This document shows positions 29,139-37,136 of a stretch of DNA of 42,925 nucleotides, in pieces. The stretch lies in the NCBI GenBank assembly GCA_902774035.1, contig CACYHA010000019.1, positions 1-42,925 of the forward strand, written 5' to 3'. Position 1 is the stretch's first letter; each line of letters begins with the position of its first letter. A program made the translations under genes and the position numbers. The stretch is from Oscillospiraceae bacterium. Lineage in GTDB: Bacteria; Bacillota; Clostridia; Oscillospirales; Acutalibacteraceae. The notes under the pieces are model-generated. The model did not search any database, had not been told where the DNA came from, and saw nothing but the letters and a program-made list of their open reading frames with translations.

Positions 29139-31325
29139 TCAATCGTGGTGATGATGGCCGCCTCTTCTGCGGTTGCCGCCGTCACGGCGCGGTCTGCGCG
29201 GCGCTTCGTCGTCGTTTTCCGGCGTGAGGCCTTCGATCTCGATCAGCGCGTCACGGCGCGAAAGGTTCAGACGGCCCTGATCGTCGATCTCGGTGACCTT
29301 GACGATCACTTCGTCGCCGACGTTCACGCAGTCCTCGACCTTATCCACACGCTTGACGTCGAGCTTGCTGATGTGCACGAGACCCTCTGTGCCCGGTGCG
29401 ATCTCCACGAACGCGCCGAAGGTCATCAGACGGGTCACGATGCCGCGATAGATGGCGCCGATCTCCGGATCCTTGGCAATGGTCTCGATGATGGTGAGGG
29501 CGCGCTGGGCATCCTCCAGAGAGATGGAGGACACAAAGATGGTGCCGTCCTCTTCCACGTCGATCTTGCAGTTGCACTCGGCGCAGATCTTCTGGATGAC
29601 CTTGCCCTGCTTGCCGATCACGTCGGCGATCTTTTCCACGTCTATCTTCGTGGTGAGCATCTTCGGCGCGTACTTGGAAAGCTCCTTGCGCGGCTCGGCG
29701 ATGCACGGCAGCATGACCTCGTCGAGGATCTTGCAGCGGGCAACATAGGTCTTTTCGAGCGCTTCCTTGATGATCTCCGGCGTCAGGCCGTGGATCTTGA
29801 GGTCCATCTGGATGGCGGTGATGCCGTTCTTTGTGCCGGCGACTTTGAAGTCCATATCGCCGAAGAAGTCTTCGAGGCCCTGGATGTCGACCATGGTCAT
29901 GAAGCGGTCGCCTTCGGTGATCAGGCCGCAGGAGATGCCGGCCACGGGCGCTTTGATCGGCACGCCGGCCGCCATCAGCGACAGCGTGGAGCCGCAGACG
30001 GACGCCTGGGAGGTGGAGCCGTTGGAGGACAGCACTTCGCTGACCAGACGCAGCGTGTACGGGAACTCTTCGACCGAGGGGATCACCGGCAGCAGCGCGC
30101 GCTCCGCAAGGGCGCCGTGACCGATCTCACGTCTGCCCGGGCCGCGCGGCGGACGGGTCTCGCCGACGGAATAGGACGGGAAATTGTAGTGGTGCATGTA
30201 GCGCTTGCTTTCTTCCTTGTCCAGACCGTCCAGAAGCTGGGCGTCGCTCATGGTCCCGAGGGTGGTCACGGTGAGCACCTGGGTCTGGCCGCGGGTGAAC
30301 ATACCGGAGCCGTGGACACGGGAAAGCAGGTCGATTTCGGCGTCGAGCGGACGCATATCGTTGATGCCGCGGCCGTCCACACGCTTGCCCTCATCGAGCA
30401 GCCAGCGGCGCACAACGAACTTCTGCAGCTTGTACAGGCAGTCGTCGAGCTTGGCGGTCTCTTCGGGATATTCCTCGTCGAACTTTTCATGCACAGCCTC
30501 ATAGACGGGCTTGAGCCGCTCGTCGCGGATGCGCTTGTCGTCGGTGTCGAGCGCTTCCTTCACCATGTCGATGGCGAAAGCCTTGACCGCTTCGAACATG
30601 GCCGGGTCGGGATCCTGGGATTCGAACGGGATCTTTTCCTTGCCGATCTCCTTCTGAATGCCCTTGATGAACTCCACGAGCTCCTGATTGACCTTGTGGG
30701 CATACATGATGCCTTCGAACATGGTCTCGTTGTCCACTTCGTTGGCGCCGGCTTCGATCATGGCGACCAGATCGGCCGTGGAAGCGACGGTCACAGCCAT
30801 CTCGCTGCGGTCGCGCTCTTCCTCCGTCGGATTGATGACGAATTTGCCGTCCACAAGACCCACGGAAACACCCGCGATCGGGCCGTCCCAGGGGATCTCG
30901 GAGATGGAGATCGCGACGGACACGCCGAGCATGGCGGTGATCTCCGGCAGGCAGTCGGGGTCAACGCTCATCACGGTGGCGACCACGCCGACGTCGTTGC
31001 GCATATCCTTCGGGAACAGCGGGCGGATCGGACGGTCGATCACGCGGGAGCAAAGGGTCGCCTTTTCGCTGGCGCGGCCTTCTCTGCGCTGGAAGGAGCC
31101 GGGGATCTTGCCCACGGAATAGAGCTTTTCTTCAAAGTCCACGGAAAGCGGGAAGAAATCCACACCTTCGCGGGGCTTTGCGGACATCGTCGCGGTGCAG
31201 AGGATCTCCGTCTCACCGTAGCGCACAAGGCAGGAGCCGCCGGCCAGACCTGCCATTTTGCCGGTTTCGACCACGAGGGGACGACCGGCGAGAGTCGTTT
31301 CGAATTTTCTGAATTCTGGGAACAT
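29139..31325 (-). CDS. pnp: polyribonucleotide nucleotidyltransferase (PNPase)
   Basis: A 728-residue phosphorolytic 3'-5' exoribonuclease of the RNA degradation machinery. Order of domains: RNase PH 1 (about 1-230; GRPLVVETGKMAGLAGGSCL), helical linker, RNase PH 2 (about 300-550; FTRGQTQVLTVTTLGTM, GPGRREIGHGALAERAL, SNGSTSQASVCGSTLSLM), KH (about 555-615; VIGKQGKVIQKICAE) and S1 (about 620-690; GAIYRGIVTRLMTFGAFVEI). The tail is Arg/Gly/His-rich. Start: ATG at 31323-31325; the site AAAGG is about 11 bases away, slightly weak. Downstream of rpsO, the widely conserved order. Confidence 0.98.
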   Translation of the reverse strand: MFPEFRKFETTLAGRPLVVETGKMAGLAGGSCLVRYGETEILCTATMSAKPREGVDFFPLSVDFEEKLYSVGKIPGSFQRREGRASEKATLCSRVIDRPIRPLFPKDMRNDVGVVATVMSVDPDCLPEITAMLGVSVAISISEIPWDGPIAGVSVGLVDGKFVINPTEEERDRSEMAVTVASTADLVAMIEAGANEVDNETMFEGIMYAHKVNQELVEFIKGIQKEIGKEKIPFESQDPDPAMFEAVKAFAIDMVKEALDTDDKRIRDERLKPVYEAVHEKFDEEYPEETAKLDDCLYKLQKFVVRRWLLDEGKRVDGRGINDMRPLDAEIDLLSRVHGSGMFTRGQTQVLTVTTLGTMSDAQLLDGLDKEESKRYMHHYNFPSYSVGETRPPRGPGRREIGHGALAERALLPVIPSVEEFPYTLRLVSEVLSSNGSTSQASVCGSTLSLMAAGVPIKAPVAGISCGLITEGDRFMTMVDIQGLEDFFGDMDFKVAGTKNGITAIQMDLKIHGLTPEIIKEALEKTYVARCKILDEVMLPCIAEPRKELSKYAPKMLTTKIDVEKIADVIGKQGKVIQKICAECNCKIDVEEDGTIFVSSISLEDAQRALTIIETIAKDPEIGAIYRGIVTRLMTFGAFVEIAPGTEGLVHISKLDVKRVDKVEDCVNVGDEVIVKVTEIDDQGRLNLSRRDALIEIEGLTPENDDEAPRRPRRDGGNRRRGGHHHHD

Positions 31326-31458
31326 AAGTGTACCAACCTTTCATAAAAAATATATTCGGATGCAAGGTCGGAACAGCAATAAATTCAGCCGTTGAAGCGT
31401 TTCAAAAGCTCAATTTAGTGCTAATCCTCCCTGCAACTTTCCATGGATACTACGCAAA

Positions 31459-31486
31459 CAGCAGACACGGCGAACCGTGCCTGCTG
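31459..31486 (-). terminator. hairpin between rpsO and pnp
   Basis: Minus strand: CAGCAGGCACGG / CCGTGTCTGCTG, 12-bp stem with one G-T pair and a TTCG loop, followed by TTTGCG. It could be a leaky terminator or a processing site, as rpsO-pnp intergenic hairpins are in other bacteria. Confidence 0.65.
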
Positions 31487-31498
31487 AATGTGTGCTTT

Positions 31499-31765
31499 TT
31501 ATTTACGCAAACCAAGGCGGGCAACGATCGAACGGTAGCGCTCGATGTCGTTCTTCTGCAGATAAGCCAGCAGGTTTCTTCTGTGACCGACCATCTTCAG
31601 CAGGCCGCGGCGGGAGTGATGATCCTTTTTGTTGGTCTTCAGGTGCTCCGTCAGGGTGTTGATGCGGTGGGTCAGGATGGCGATCTGAACTTCCGGGGAA
31701 CCGGTATCGCCCTCATGGGTCGCGTACTCTTTGATGATTGCGGTTTTTTCTTCTTTCGTGATCAT
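31499..31765 (-). CDS. rpsO: 30S ribosomal protein S15
   Basis: The 88-residue S15, a primary 16S rRNA binder. Signatures: [40 protein letters not shown] and [20 protein letters not shown]. Length is exactly typical. Start: ATG at 31763-31765 with GAGGTG 7-8 bases upstream. Followed by pnp after a hairpin. Confidence 0.98.
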   Translation of the reverse strand: MITKEEKTAIIKEYATHEGDTGSPEVQIAILTHRINTLTEHLKTNKKDHHSRRGLLKMVGHRRNLLAYLQKNDIERYRSIVARLGLRK

Positions 31766-31855
31766 AGTGTTTCACCTCATAAAAATATTTCATTCGCCGG
31801 ACCCCCGGGGAGCGGTCGGTGAAGTCCGCAGCCTGAGAAATCGGCACAATGCTGA
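31766..31855 (-). promoter_or_regulatory. rpsO leader, possible S15 autoregulatory site
   Basis: About 90 transcribed bases before rpsO contain GGACTTC and a GC-rich CCGCTCCCCGGGGGTCCGG region able to fold. S15 leaders that bind S15 are known in several phyla; this one is not similar enough to name a class. Confidence 0.4.
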
Positions 31856-31858
31856 AAG

Positions 31859-31887
31859 ATTATAGCACATGTTTTCGGAAATGTAAA
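31859..31887 (-). promoter_or_regulatory. promoter for rpsO-pnp
   Basis: Minus strand: TTTACA, 17 bp, TATAAT with an upstream TG (extended -10). Confidence 0.85.
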
Positions 31888-31963
31888 GGGTTATTTGAAA
31901 TTTTTTTGGAGACTACGGATGAACTGTCGAAGTGAAGCTTCCGGTTTTTCTTAAATGTTCAAA

Positions 31964-34363
31964 TCAAAACGGATTTGTGATCCAATCAGAAAAGTCTTCT
32001 CCTTTGGTTTTGTTTAATCTTTCATAGAAAGGATCGGCGCTGATAGCCTTCAAGAAATCATTCTTGTATTCTTCCGCTCGTCCATTTGTGAAAATACCGT
32101 AAACATAAGTATAGCCCTTTTCCCCGTCCGAAAGATCCGCAAAAAACTTATGAAAGAAAATCCTTGTTCTCTCTGCTCCTTCTTCATCTGTAAAATAGAT
32201 TGATAATCGCTGAAAATAACCGTGCTCAAAATCCGTGGCTTTATAGAGCTTTTTTGCGGTTTGCAAACTATTTTTCACCAAATTTTTATCGAATGGCAAA
32301 TGTAGCTTCACCCGGATTTCATTACCATTAACACTAAGATCGTATTCTTTTTTCAGATCTTCGAATTCTTCCTCCGGCGACTCCGGCGAACACAAAAAAT
32401 CATTTTCACTTGCGGTTTCCCCTTTATCATCTTTATCAAACCAAATCTCATCAACCTCAAGAGAATGGTGCAGACTAAACAATTCAACCCGGTTTAACAA
32501 ATCAACAATTCTTCCTGCCGCAGGAGAAAGCCTGTTCCCGTTGTAGGCAAAATTTGAAAAGCTAATACTATCCTCTTTAAATTCAGAAGTCGCTTCCGTC
32601 TCAAACAAAGCGTAATCTCCACACCTTAAGTAAATCTTTTTGTTTCCGGAAGAAACCGCTTCTTTTAATAGCGCGTTTAGAACTTCCTTTTCTTTTCTGA
32701 TTTTAACGGAAAACCCAAAACTTGTTGATTCACCGCTAAAACGTTGTTCTTTATCATTGTATTCATAAACCGGTTCTTTCGTGAGATTCGACAAAAGATA
32801 AATATTCCCGGAGTAGGATGTTCCCAGCAAATAAATAATAGAATTATCCATTTGACTAACCGTAGTTCTTATTGCAAAATAAGTATAGTCATCACCTTTA
32901 TTGATTCTGCCAAAAGCATACGGTTCACCAAGAATATCCAATCTGCTTTTCAGTTCCCTAATATCGTCAGCCAATGTACCTTCTGTGTAGTCGGCATAAC
33001 CTTTAAGTGTAAATGTTAAAGTTTTTTCTGTAAAGTCCCCAATCTCACATTGTTTTTCTCCAAATTCATTTTTATTTGCAGTTTCCCATTCAGCCCAGTC
33101 ATTTAAATCAATAATAAAAGTAAAATACCCATTCAAAGGATCCCTCTGAAGATTATGAAATAAAAGCTTTGGAATGTTGTTTCCTTTATCATTGTTGATA
33201 ATATAGAACTCGTTTTTTCCAGGAGCAGGAATCGTATAATAGTAGGCCCAAACGTTGTTGTTGATATCCTGCGCAAACACCATATGATCCCCGAGTCTTT
33301 TTAACTTTTTGGCAACTTCCTCGGAAAATGAAATTTTTAAATACGAGTATTCGTCGGTTGTTATTTCATAGTCTTCCGGCTTGATGCCGTCAATTTTTCC
33401 GTAAAGGAGTTCAATTTTATCAATAGCATTTCTTTGTATCTCTTCGAATTCACTCTTTTCATCATAGTTTACAGCATAAAGCTTGATACTTCTTGAAATA
33501 TAGCATCGAAAAACACTGGCCGGGTCTTCTTCTCCAAACACACTCTTCGGCAAAACAAGTTGAATTGTTTCTCCGTCAACATCCAAGCTATATTTTTGTT
33601 TGCCGCACAAAACGTTTAAGCGTCCTTTTAGCGTCGCAATGTCTTCCCGAAGTAAATCATCAGCCAAGCCTTCTTTTGCTGTTAACGTAACGTGATAAAC
33701 ATTTTCATTTTTCGTTTGTGGCTTTATCAACCCAAGGCCAAAAACAACCCCAAAAGCAATTGCAAGTAAAGCTATTACACAGACAGCAAAAACAAGGGTT
33801 TTCTTTTTGTTAACACCCTCTTGACCCTCTTCTTTCTCGTCTTCTTTGCCTTCCTTGTTCTCTTTGTCTTTTGTTTTCGTTTTTTCTTCTTGTTGTTCTT
33901 CCTTGTCTTTCTCTTCTTTTTTGTTGATTTTGCATTCTTGCAGCATTTCTGTCCTGATTATTTTTTCATAAAACTCCTCTTGCGGAATTTTGTACTTGAA
34001 AATAGACTGATTATTGGAAAGCTGCATTTCCATGCCGGGACTCAGTTCGACCTCTTCCAGAAACACAGAAATGAACCCGAGTTTCTTTCGGAAAGCAAAA
34101 TTAATCTCTCTGCGGCACTCGTTGGACTCCAAAGCATTTTGTGAAATAAAAGCAATGAAGCAGGAAGCTCCAGAAAGGTGCTTTGCAATTGTCTCCGGCC
34201 ACTCAGTGCCTGGGTCGATTCCCTCGTCATACCAAACTCGAAAGCCCTCGTCAGACAGCTTTTCTATTATAGGAAACACCCTTGCGCTGTCCTTGTGGCT
34301 GTAAGAAACAAAAATGTACTTTTCATCACCTTTTGTATAAGGTTTCGCTTTACATCTAAGCAT
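31964..34363 (-). CDS. membrane-anchored TIR-domain protein with SecD-like outer region
   Basis: A 799-residue protein. TIR domain at about 14-140: KYIFVSYSHKD (box 1, residues 15-25), GFRVWYDEGIDPGTEW (40-55) and SNECRREINFAF (80-91), where E86 fits the catalytic Glu of NAD-cleaving TIR domains. Residues 145-188 are a Lys/Glu linker, then KKK and one membrane helix (189-213, LVFAVCVIALLAIAFGVVFG). By the positive-inside rule TIR is cytosolic and residues 214-799 are outside. The outer part holds two related segments (about 222-272 and 453-505; DIATLKGRLNVL and DIRELKSRLDIL), and LVLPKSVFGEEDPASVF plus YLKISFSEEVAKKLKRL resemble the SecD P1 region. Start: second ATG (34361-34363), AGGGAG 6 bases upstream; first ATG overlaps that site. 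AT-rich against all neighbours, single-gene unit, own promoter. Role in defence or sensing is inference. Confidence 0.85.
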   Translation of the reverse strand: MLRCKAKPYTKGDEKYIFVSYSHKDSARVFPIIEKLSDEGFRVWYDEGIDPGTEWPETIAKHLSGASCFIAFISQNALESNECRREINFAFRKKLGFISVFLEEVELSPGMEMQLSNNQSIFKYKIPQEEFYEKIIRTEMLQECKINKKEEKDKEEQQEEKTKTKDKENKEGKEDEKEEGQEGVNKKKTLVFAVCVIALLAIAFGVVFGLGLIKPQTKNENVYHVTLTAKEGLADDLLREDIATLKGRLNVLCGKQKYSLDVDGETIQLVLPKSVFGEEDPASVFRCYISRSIKLYAVNYDEKSEFEEIQRNAIDKIELLYGKIDGIKPEDYEITTDEYSYLKISFSEEVAKKLKRLGDHMVFAQDINNNVWAYYYTIPAPGKNEFYIINNDKGNNIPKLLFHNLQRDPLNGYFTFIIDLNDWAEWETANKNEFGEKQCEIGDFTEKTLTFTLKGYADYTEGTLADDIRELKSRLDILGEPYAFGRINKGDDYTYFAIRTTVSQMDNSIIYLLGTSYSGNIYLLSNLTKEPVYEYNDKEQRFSGESTSFGFSVKIRKEKEVLNALLKEAVSSGNKKIYLRCGDYALFETEATSEFKEDSISFSNFAYNGNRLSPAAGRIVDLLNRVELFSLHHSLEVDEIWFDKDDKGETASENDFLCSPESPEEEFEDLKKEYDLSVNGNEIRVKLHLPFDKNLVKNSLQTAKKLYKATDFEHGYFQRLSIYFTDEEGAERTRIFFHKFFADLSDGEKGYTYVYGIFTNGRAEEYKNDFLKAISADPFYERLNKTKGEDFSDWITNPF

Positions 34364-34393
34364 AAGCATCTCCCTAACATATTATTTGATACA

Positions 34394-34422
34394 ATTATAC
34401 AACATCAATCGCCGATTTTCAA
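34394..34422 (-). promoter_or_regulatory. promoter for the TIR gene
   Basis: Minus strand: TTGAAA, 17 bp, TATAAT, about 30 bases before the start codon. A near-consensus, apparently constitutive promoter. Confidence 0.82.
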
Positions 34423-34450
34423 TATATTCTTTTCTATTGTTTCCGCCATC

Positions 34451-34481
34451 GCCGAAAAACGCGGGCGGCCGACGGCCGCCC
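34451..34481. repeat. REP-like hairpin element, copy 2
   Basis: Contains the perfect inverted repeat GGGCGGCC-GAC-GGCCGCCC (34463-34481) preceded by GCCGAAAAACGC, shared in inverse orientation with 22881-22926. It borders the AT-rich TIR gene on its promoter side. Confidence 0.5.
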
Positions 34482-34520
34482 AACTTTCAATTTTCAAATT
34501 TCCATTTTCATTTTTCATCT
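34482..34520 (-). repeat. ATTGAAA heptamer tract over the dgkA stop codon
   Basis: Minus strand: units with variation (ATGAAAA, ATGGAAA, TTTGAAA, ATTGAAA). The TGA stop of dgkA (34508-34510) is in the tract. Confidence 0.75.
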
Positions 34521-34990
34521 TTCTTCCCAAACGGAAGAAAGATGAACAGGCTCGCCGGGACGATGCTCAGCACGAACAGCGCGAACATCCCGAGGTGGGC
34601 TTTGAAATAGGCGAACATCTGCCGGAACGCTTCGGGCTGCAACAGGATGCAAAGGCCGACGATCACCGCAAAAATTGCGCACACCAGCACGGCGCCCGCA
34701 GCGGCGTCTTTTGCTTTTTTTGCGTGCTCGGCATATTCTTTCGTCGCAAGGTCGACCGTGTGTTCAAGCGCTGTGTTGAACAGCTCCGCCGCAAGCACGG
34801 ACCCCGCCGCCAGCATCAACAGCGCCCAGTCCGTGCGCGTGAGCACGAACCAGTCGGTGCAAAGCAGAAAGCCGAGCATATAGCAAAGGCACGTCAGGTG
34901 GATGCGCAGGTTGCGTTCGGTTTTGACGGAGGTCACGACGCCGCGGAAGGCATAGAAAAAGCCGAGAAACAGTTTTTTATAGCTTTCCAT
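34508..34990 (-). CDS. diacylglycerol/undecaprenol kinase (DgkA family)
   Basis: A 160-residue membrane kinase of the prokaryotic DAGK family; in Firmicutes members usually phosphorylate undecaprenol to support cell wall synthesis. MESYKKLFLGFFYAFRGVV and KTERNLRIHLTC form the first amphipathic part, AAELFNTALEHTVDLATKEY is the active-site region (E..NTALE..VD) and AKKAKDAAAGAVLVCAIFAV the next helix. It has an extra C-terminal hydrophobic helix (HLGMFALFVLSIVPASLFIF), making it longer than the usual 120-140. Start: ATG at 34988-34990, 8 bases after ybeY ends. Part of phoH-ybeY-dgkA. Confidence 0.92.
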   Translation of the reverse strand: MESYKKLFLGFFYAFRGVVTSVKTERNLRIHLTCLCYMLGFLLCTDWFVLTRTDWALLMLAAGSVLAAELFNTALEHTVDLATKEYAEHAKKAKDAAAGAVLVCAIFAVIVGLCILLQPEAFRQMFAYFKAHLGMFALFVLSIVPASLFIFLPFGKKDEK

Positions 34991-34998
34991 GGCGCGCC

Positions 34999-35505
34999 TC
35001 AGCCTTCCGTGGTGTAGTAGCTGCCGCTGCGCTCCAGACCGAGCTGGGTGAGCACGGCCTCCTCTTTTTCGCGCATCCGCACAAGCTCCAGCCCGCCGAC
35101 CTCGTGGTCGTAGCCCAGCAGGTGCAGCATGGAATGCACGGTCAGATAGGCGATCTCGCGGTTGAAGGAATGGCCGTACAGCTCCGCCTGACGGATCGCG
35201 TGCTCGATGGAGATCATGATGTCGCCGAGCATCTGCGCGCCCGTGTCGTTGTTGATGTCATACTTGCCGTCCACGCCGAGGGGGAAGGAGAGCACGTCGG
35301 TGGAACGGTCGATGTTCCGGTATTGCCGGTTATAGCGCCGGATGGTCTCGTCGTCCACGATGGTGACGCTGATCTCCGCCGAGCCTTTGAACGCTTCGTT
35401 CACGAGGACGGCGTTGCAGCAGCGGCGGATGAGCATCCGCGTGCCGCGCGGCAGTTTTTCAACGTTCTGCTCATCTCTGATCATTACCTTGATTCTGTCT
35501 TTCAT
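34999..35505 (-). CDS. ybeY: endoribonuclease YbeY
   Basis: A 168-residue zinc-dependent endoribonuclease of rRNA maturation and ribosome quality control. The metal motif HSMLHLLGYDHE (HxxxHxxxxxH) is intact at about 123-134; RNIDRSTDVLSFPLG and LGDIMISIEHA are the other conserved strands. Start: ATG at 35503-35505 overlaps the phoH stop as ATGA, so translation is coupled. An internal ATG at 35482-35484 is preceded by AAGG but too closely. Confidence 0.95.
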   Translation of the reverse strand: MKDRIKVMIRDEQNVEKLPRGTRMLIRRCCNAVLVNEAFKGSAEISVTIVDDETIRRYNRQYRNIDRSTDVLSFPLGVDGKYDINNDTGAQMLGDIMISIEHAIRQAELYGHSFNREIAYLTVHSMLHLLGYDHEVGGLELVRMREKEEAVLTQLGLERSGSYYTTEG

Positions 35506-36467
35506 TTCTTTTTTCGCGCCTCCTCGTATTTTTCATAGGCTTTGATGATGTCCTGCACCAAACGGTGGCGAACCACGTCTTTTTCCGAAAATCGAATGAT
35601 CGAAATATCATCCACGTTTTTCAAAATTTTGATCACTTCCAGCAGACCGGAGGTCTTGCCGTCGGGCAGGTCGATCTGCGTGATGTCGCCCGTGACGACA
35701 ATTTTGGAATTGAACCCCAAACGGGTCAGAAACATTTTCATCTGCTCGCGTGTGGTGTTCTGCGCCTCGTCCAGAATGATGAAGCTGTCGTCCAGCGTGC
35801 GGCCGCGCATATAGGCCAGCGGCGCAACCTCGATCGCACCGCGCTCCTGAAAGCGCTGAAAGGTCTCCGGGCCGAGCATCTCAAACAGCGCGTCATACAG
35901 CGGCCGGAGATAAGGGTCGACCTTCTGCTGCAGGTCGCCGGGCAAAAATCCGAGCTTTTCCCCCGCTTCCACAGCGGGCCGCGTGAGGATGATGCGGTCC
36001 ACCTCCTTGGCGCGGAAGGCGTTGACCGCCATGGCCACGGCGAGATAGGTTTTGCCGGTTCCGGCCGGGCCGACGCCGAGGACGATGGTGTTGTTGCGAA
36101 TCGCGTCGATATAGCGCTTCTGGCCGAGGGTCTTGGCCTTGACGGGCTTGCCCTTGGCTGTGACGCAGACGATGTCGCCGCCCATGGCGGAAAGCTTGTC
36201 GTCGGCGCCCTCGCGCACCAGAGAGATCACATAGCGCACATTCTGTTCGCCCAGGGTCTCGCCCTTGGCAAGCAGGGTCAGCAGCCCGTGGATCGCCCGC
36301 GCGGCAAGGTCGGCCGTCTCCTCCGTGCCCTGGATCTTCAAATCGGTGCCGCGGCTGATGATCTTGACGTCGAAGGCCTGCTCGATGAGCTTGATGTTTT
36401 CATCGAACGCGCCGAACAGGGAGACTGCGGTCTCCATGCGGTCAATGCTGACGATGCGCTCAAACAA
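35502..36467 (-). CDS. PhoH family ATPase, TTG start
   Basis: A PhoH-like protein (PhoL/YbeZ group) with a P-loop NTPase domain, associated with RNA metabolism and found next to ybeY in most bacteria. SLFGAFDENIKLIEQAFDVK is the N-terminal KH-like part, VGPAGTGKTYLAVAMA is Walker A, DDSFIILDEAQNTTREQM is Walker B, and KIVVTGDITQIDLP sensor I. Start chosen at TTG 36465-36467, 7 bases after GGAGGTG (321 residues); the ATG at 36489-36491 lies upstream of that site and has none of its own. Heads the phoH-ybeY-dgkA unit. Confidence 0.92.
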   Translation of the reverse strand: MFERIVSIDRMETAVSLFGAFDENIKLIEQAFDVKIISRGTDLKIQGTEETADLAARAIHGLLTLLAKGETLGEQNVRYVISLVREGADDKLSAMGGDIVCVTAKGKPVKAKTLGQKRYIDAIRNNTIVLGVGPAGTGKTYLAVAMAVNAFRAKEVDRIILTRPAVEAGEKLGFLPGDLQQKVDPYLRPLYDALFEMLGPETFQRFQERGAIEVAPLAYMRGRTLDDSFIILDEAQNTTREQMKMFLTRLGFNSKIVVTGDITQIDLPDGKTSGLLEVIKILKNVDDISIIRFSEKDVVRHRLVQDIIKAYEKYEEARKKK

Positions 36468-36500
36468 CTGCACCCACCTCCGAATCGTCATTCTTTGTTT

Positions 36501-36529
36501 ATATTAACACATATTTTTCGATTTGTGAA
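36501..36529 (-). promoter_or_regulatory. promoter for phoH-ybeY-dgkA
   Basis: Minus strand: TTCACA, 17 bp, TAATAT with a TG upstream. Confidence 0.65.
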
Positions 36530-36598
36530 TAGGATTTACAATTTATTTACGGTTTATTTTTCCGTTTTGTATTTTTCGGGCGGGGAAGGAACTTTTCC

Positions 36599-36627
36599 TT
36601 GACAGAAAACGGCGGGCGTGCTAAACT
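36599..36627 (+). promoter_or_regulatory. promoter for the RpiB-family/Fe-ADH unit
   Basis: TTGACA, 17 bp, TAAACT with an extended TG. Confidence 0.82.
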
Positions 36628-36662
36628 TGGAGCATATCTGTTGAAACAGGGAGGAGACTCAT

Positions 36663-37136
36663 ATGAAACTTGCCATCGGCAGCGACAAATCCGGCTTTGC
36701 GCTCAAGGAAGCGATCAAAGCATTTCTGCAAAGCGAAAACATCGCCTTCGACGACCTCGGCACCACCGATCTTGACCATGTGAAGCCCTACTATGTTGTG
36801 GCGTCCACGGTCGCGCCCCTTGTGCAGAACGGCACCTACGACCGCGCCATCCTCATCTGCGGCACGGGCGCCGGCGTCAGCATCGTTTCCAACAAGTACA
36901 AGGGCATCTATGCCGTGGCGTGCGAGAGCGTTTACAGCGCGAAAATGTGCCGCGCGATCAACGACGCGAACATCCTGTGCATGGGCGGCTGGCTGATCGC
37001 CCCGGAAATGGGCATCGAGATGACCAAAGCCTTTTTGCACACCGATTTTCTGCAGGATCTTGAAGAATGGCGCAAGGAATGGCTGACGAACGCCAAGCGC
37101 GAAGTGCAGAATCTGGAGGACGGGATCTATGATTGA
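36663..37136 (+). CDS. RpiB/LacA/LacB-family sugar-phosphate isomerase
   Basis: A 157-residue RpiB-family isomerase interconverting aldose and ketose phosphates. MKLAIGSDKSGFALKEAIKA is the N-terminal strand (usual motif GxDHxGF; here K replaces H), ILICGTGAGVSIVSNKYKGI carries the catalytic Cys (CGTG, about 73) and NDANILCMGGWLI the phosphate site. The usual RxHNDAN His is Ile here (CRAINDAN), so it may not be a true ribose-5-phosphate isomerase; a tetrose, allose or other sugar phosphate is possible. Start: ATG at 36663 behind GGGAGGAG. Its last 8 bases overlap the alcohol dehydrogenase start. Confidence 0.85.
   Translation: MKLAIGSDKSGFALKEAIKAFLQSENIAFDDLGTTDLDHVKPYYVVASTVAPLVQNGTYDRAILICGTGAGVSIVSNKYKGIYAVACESVYSAKMCRAINDANILCMGGWLIAPEMGIEMTKAFLHTDFLQDLEEWRKEWLTNAKREVQNLEDGIYD

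Noticed and set aside
29145-31346. Plus-strand open frame of 733 codons opposite pnp
   Set aside because: Shadow of pnp; composition typical of antisense frames and no start signals.
31964-34363. TIR gene as part of Thoeris or CBASS
   Set aside because: No ThsA-type NADase partner, cyclase, STING, Argonaute or other defence gene is adjacent; flanks are rpsO-pnp and dgkA-ybeY-phoH.
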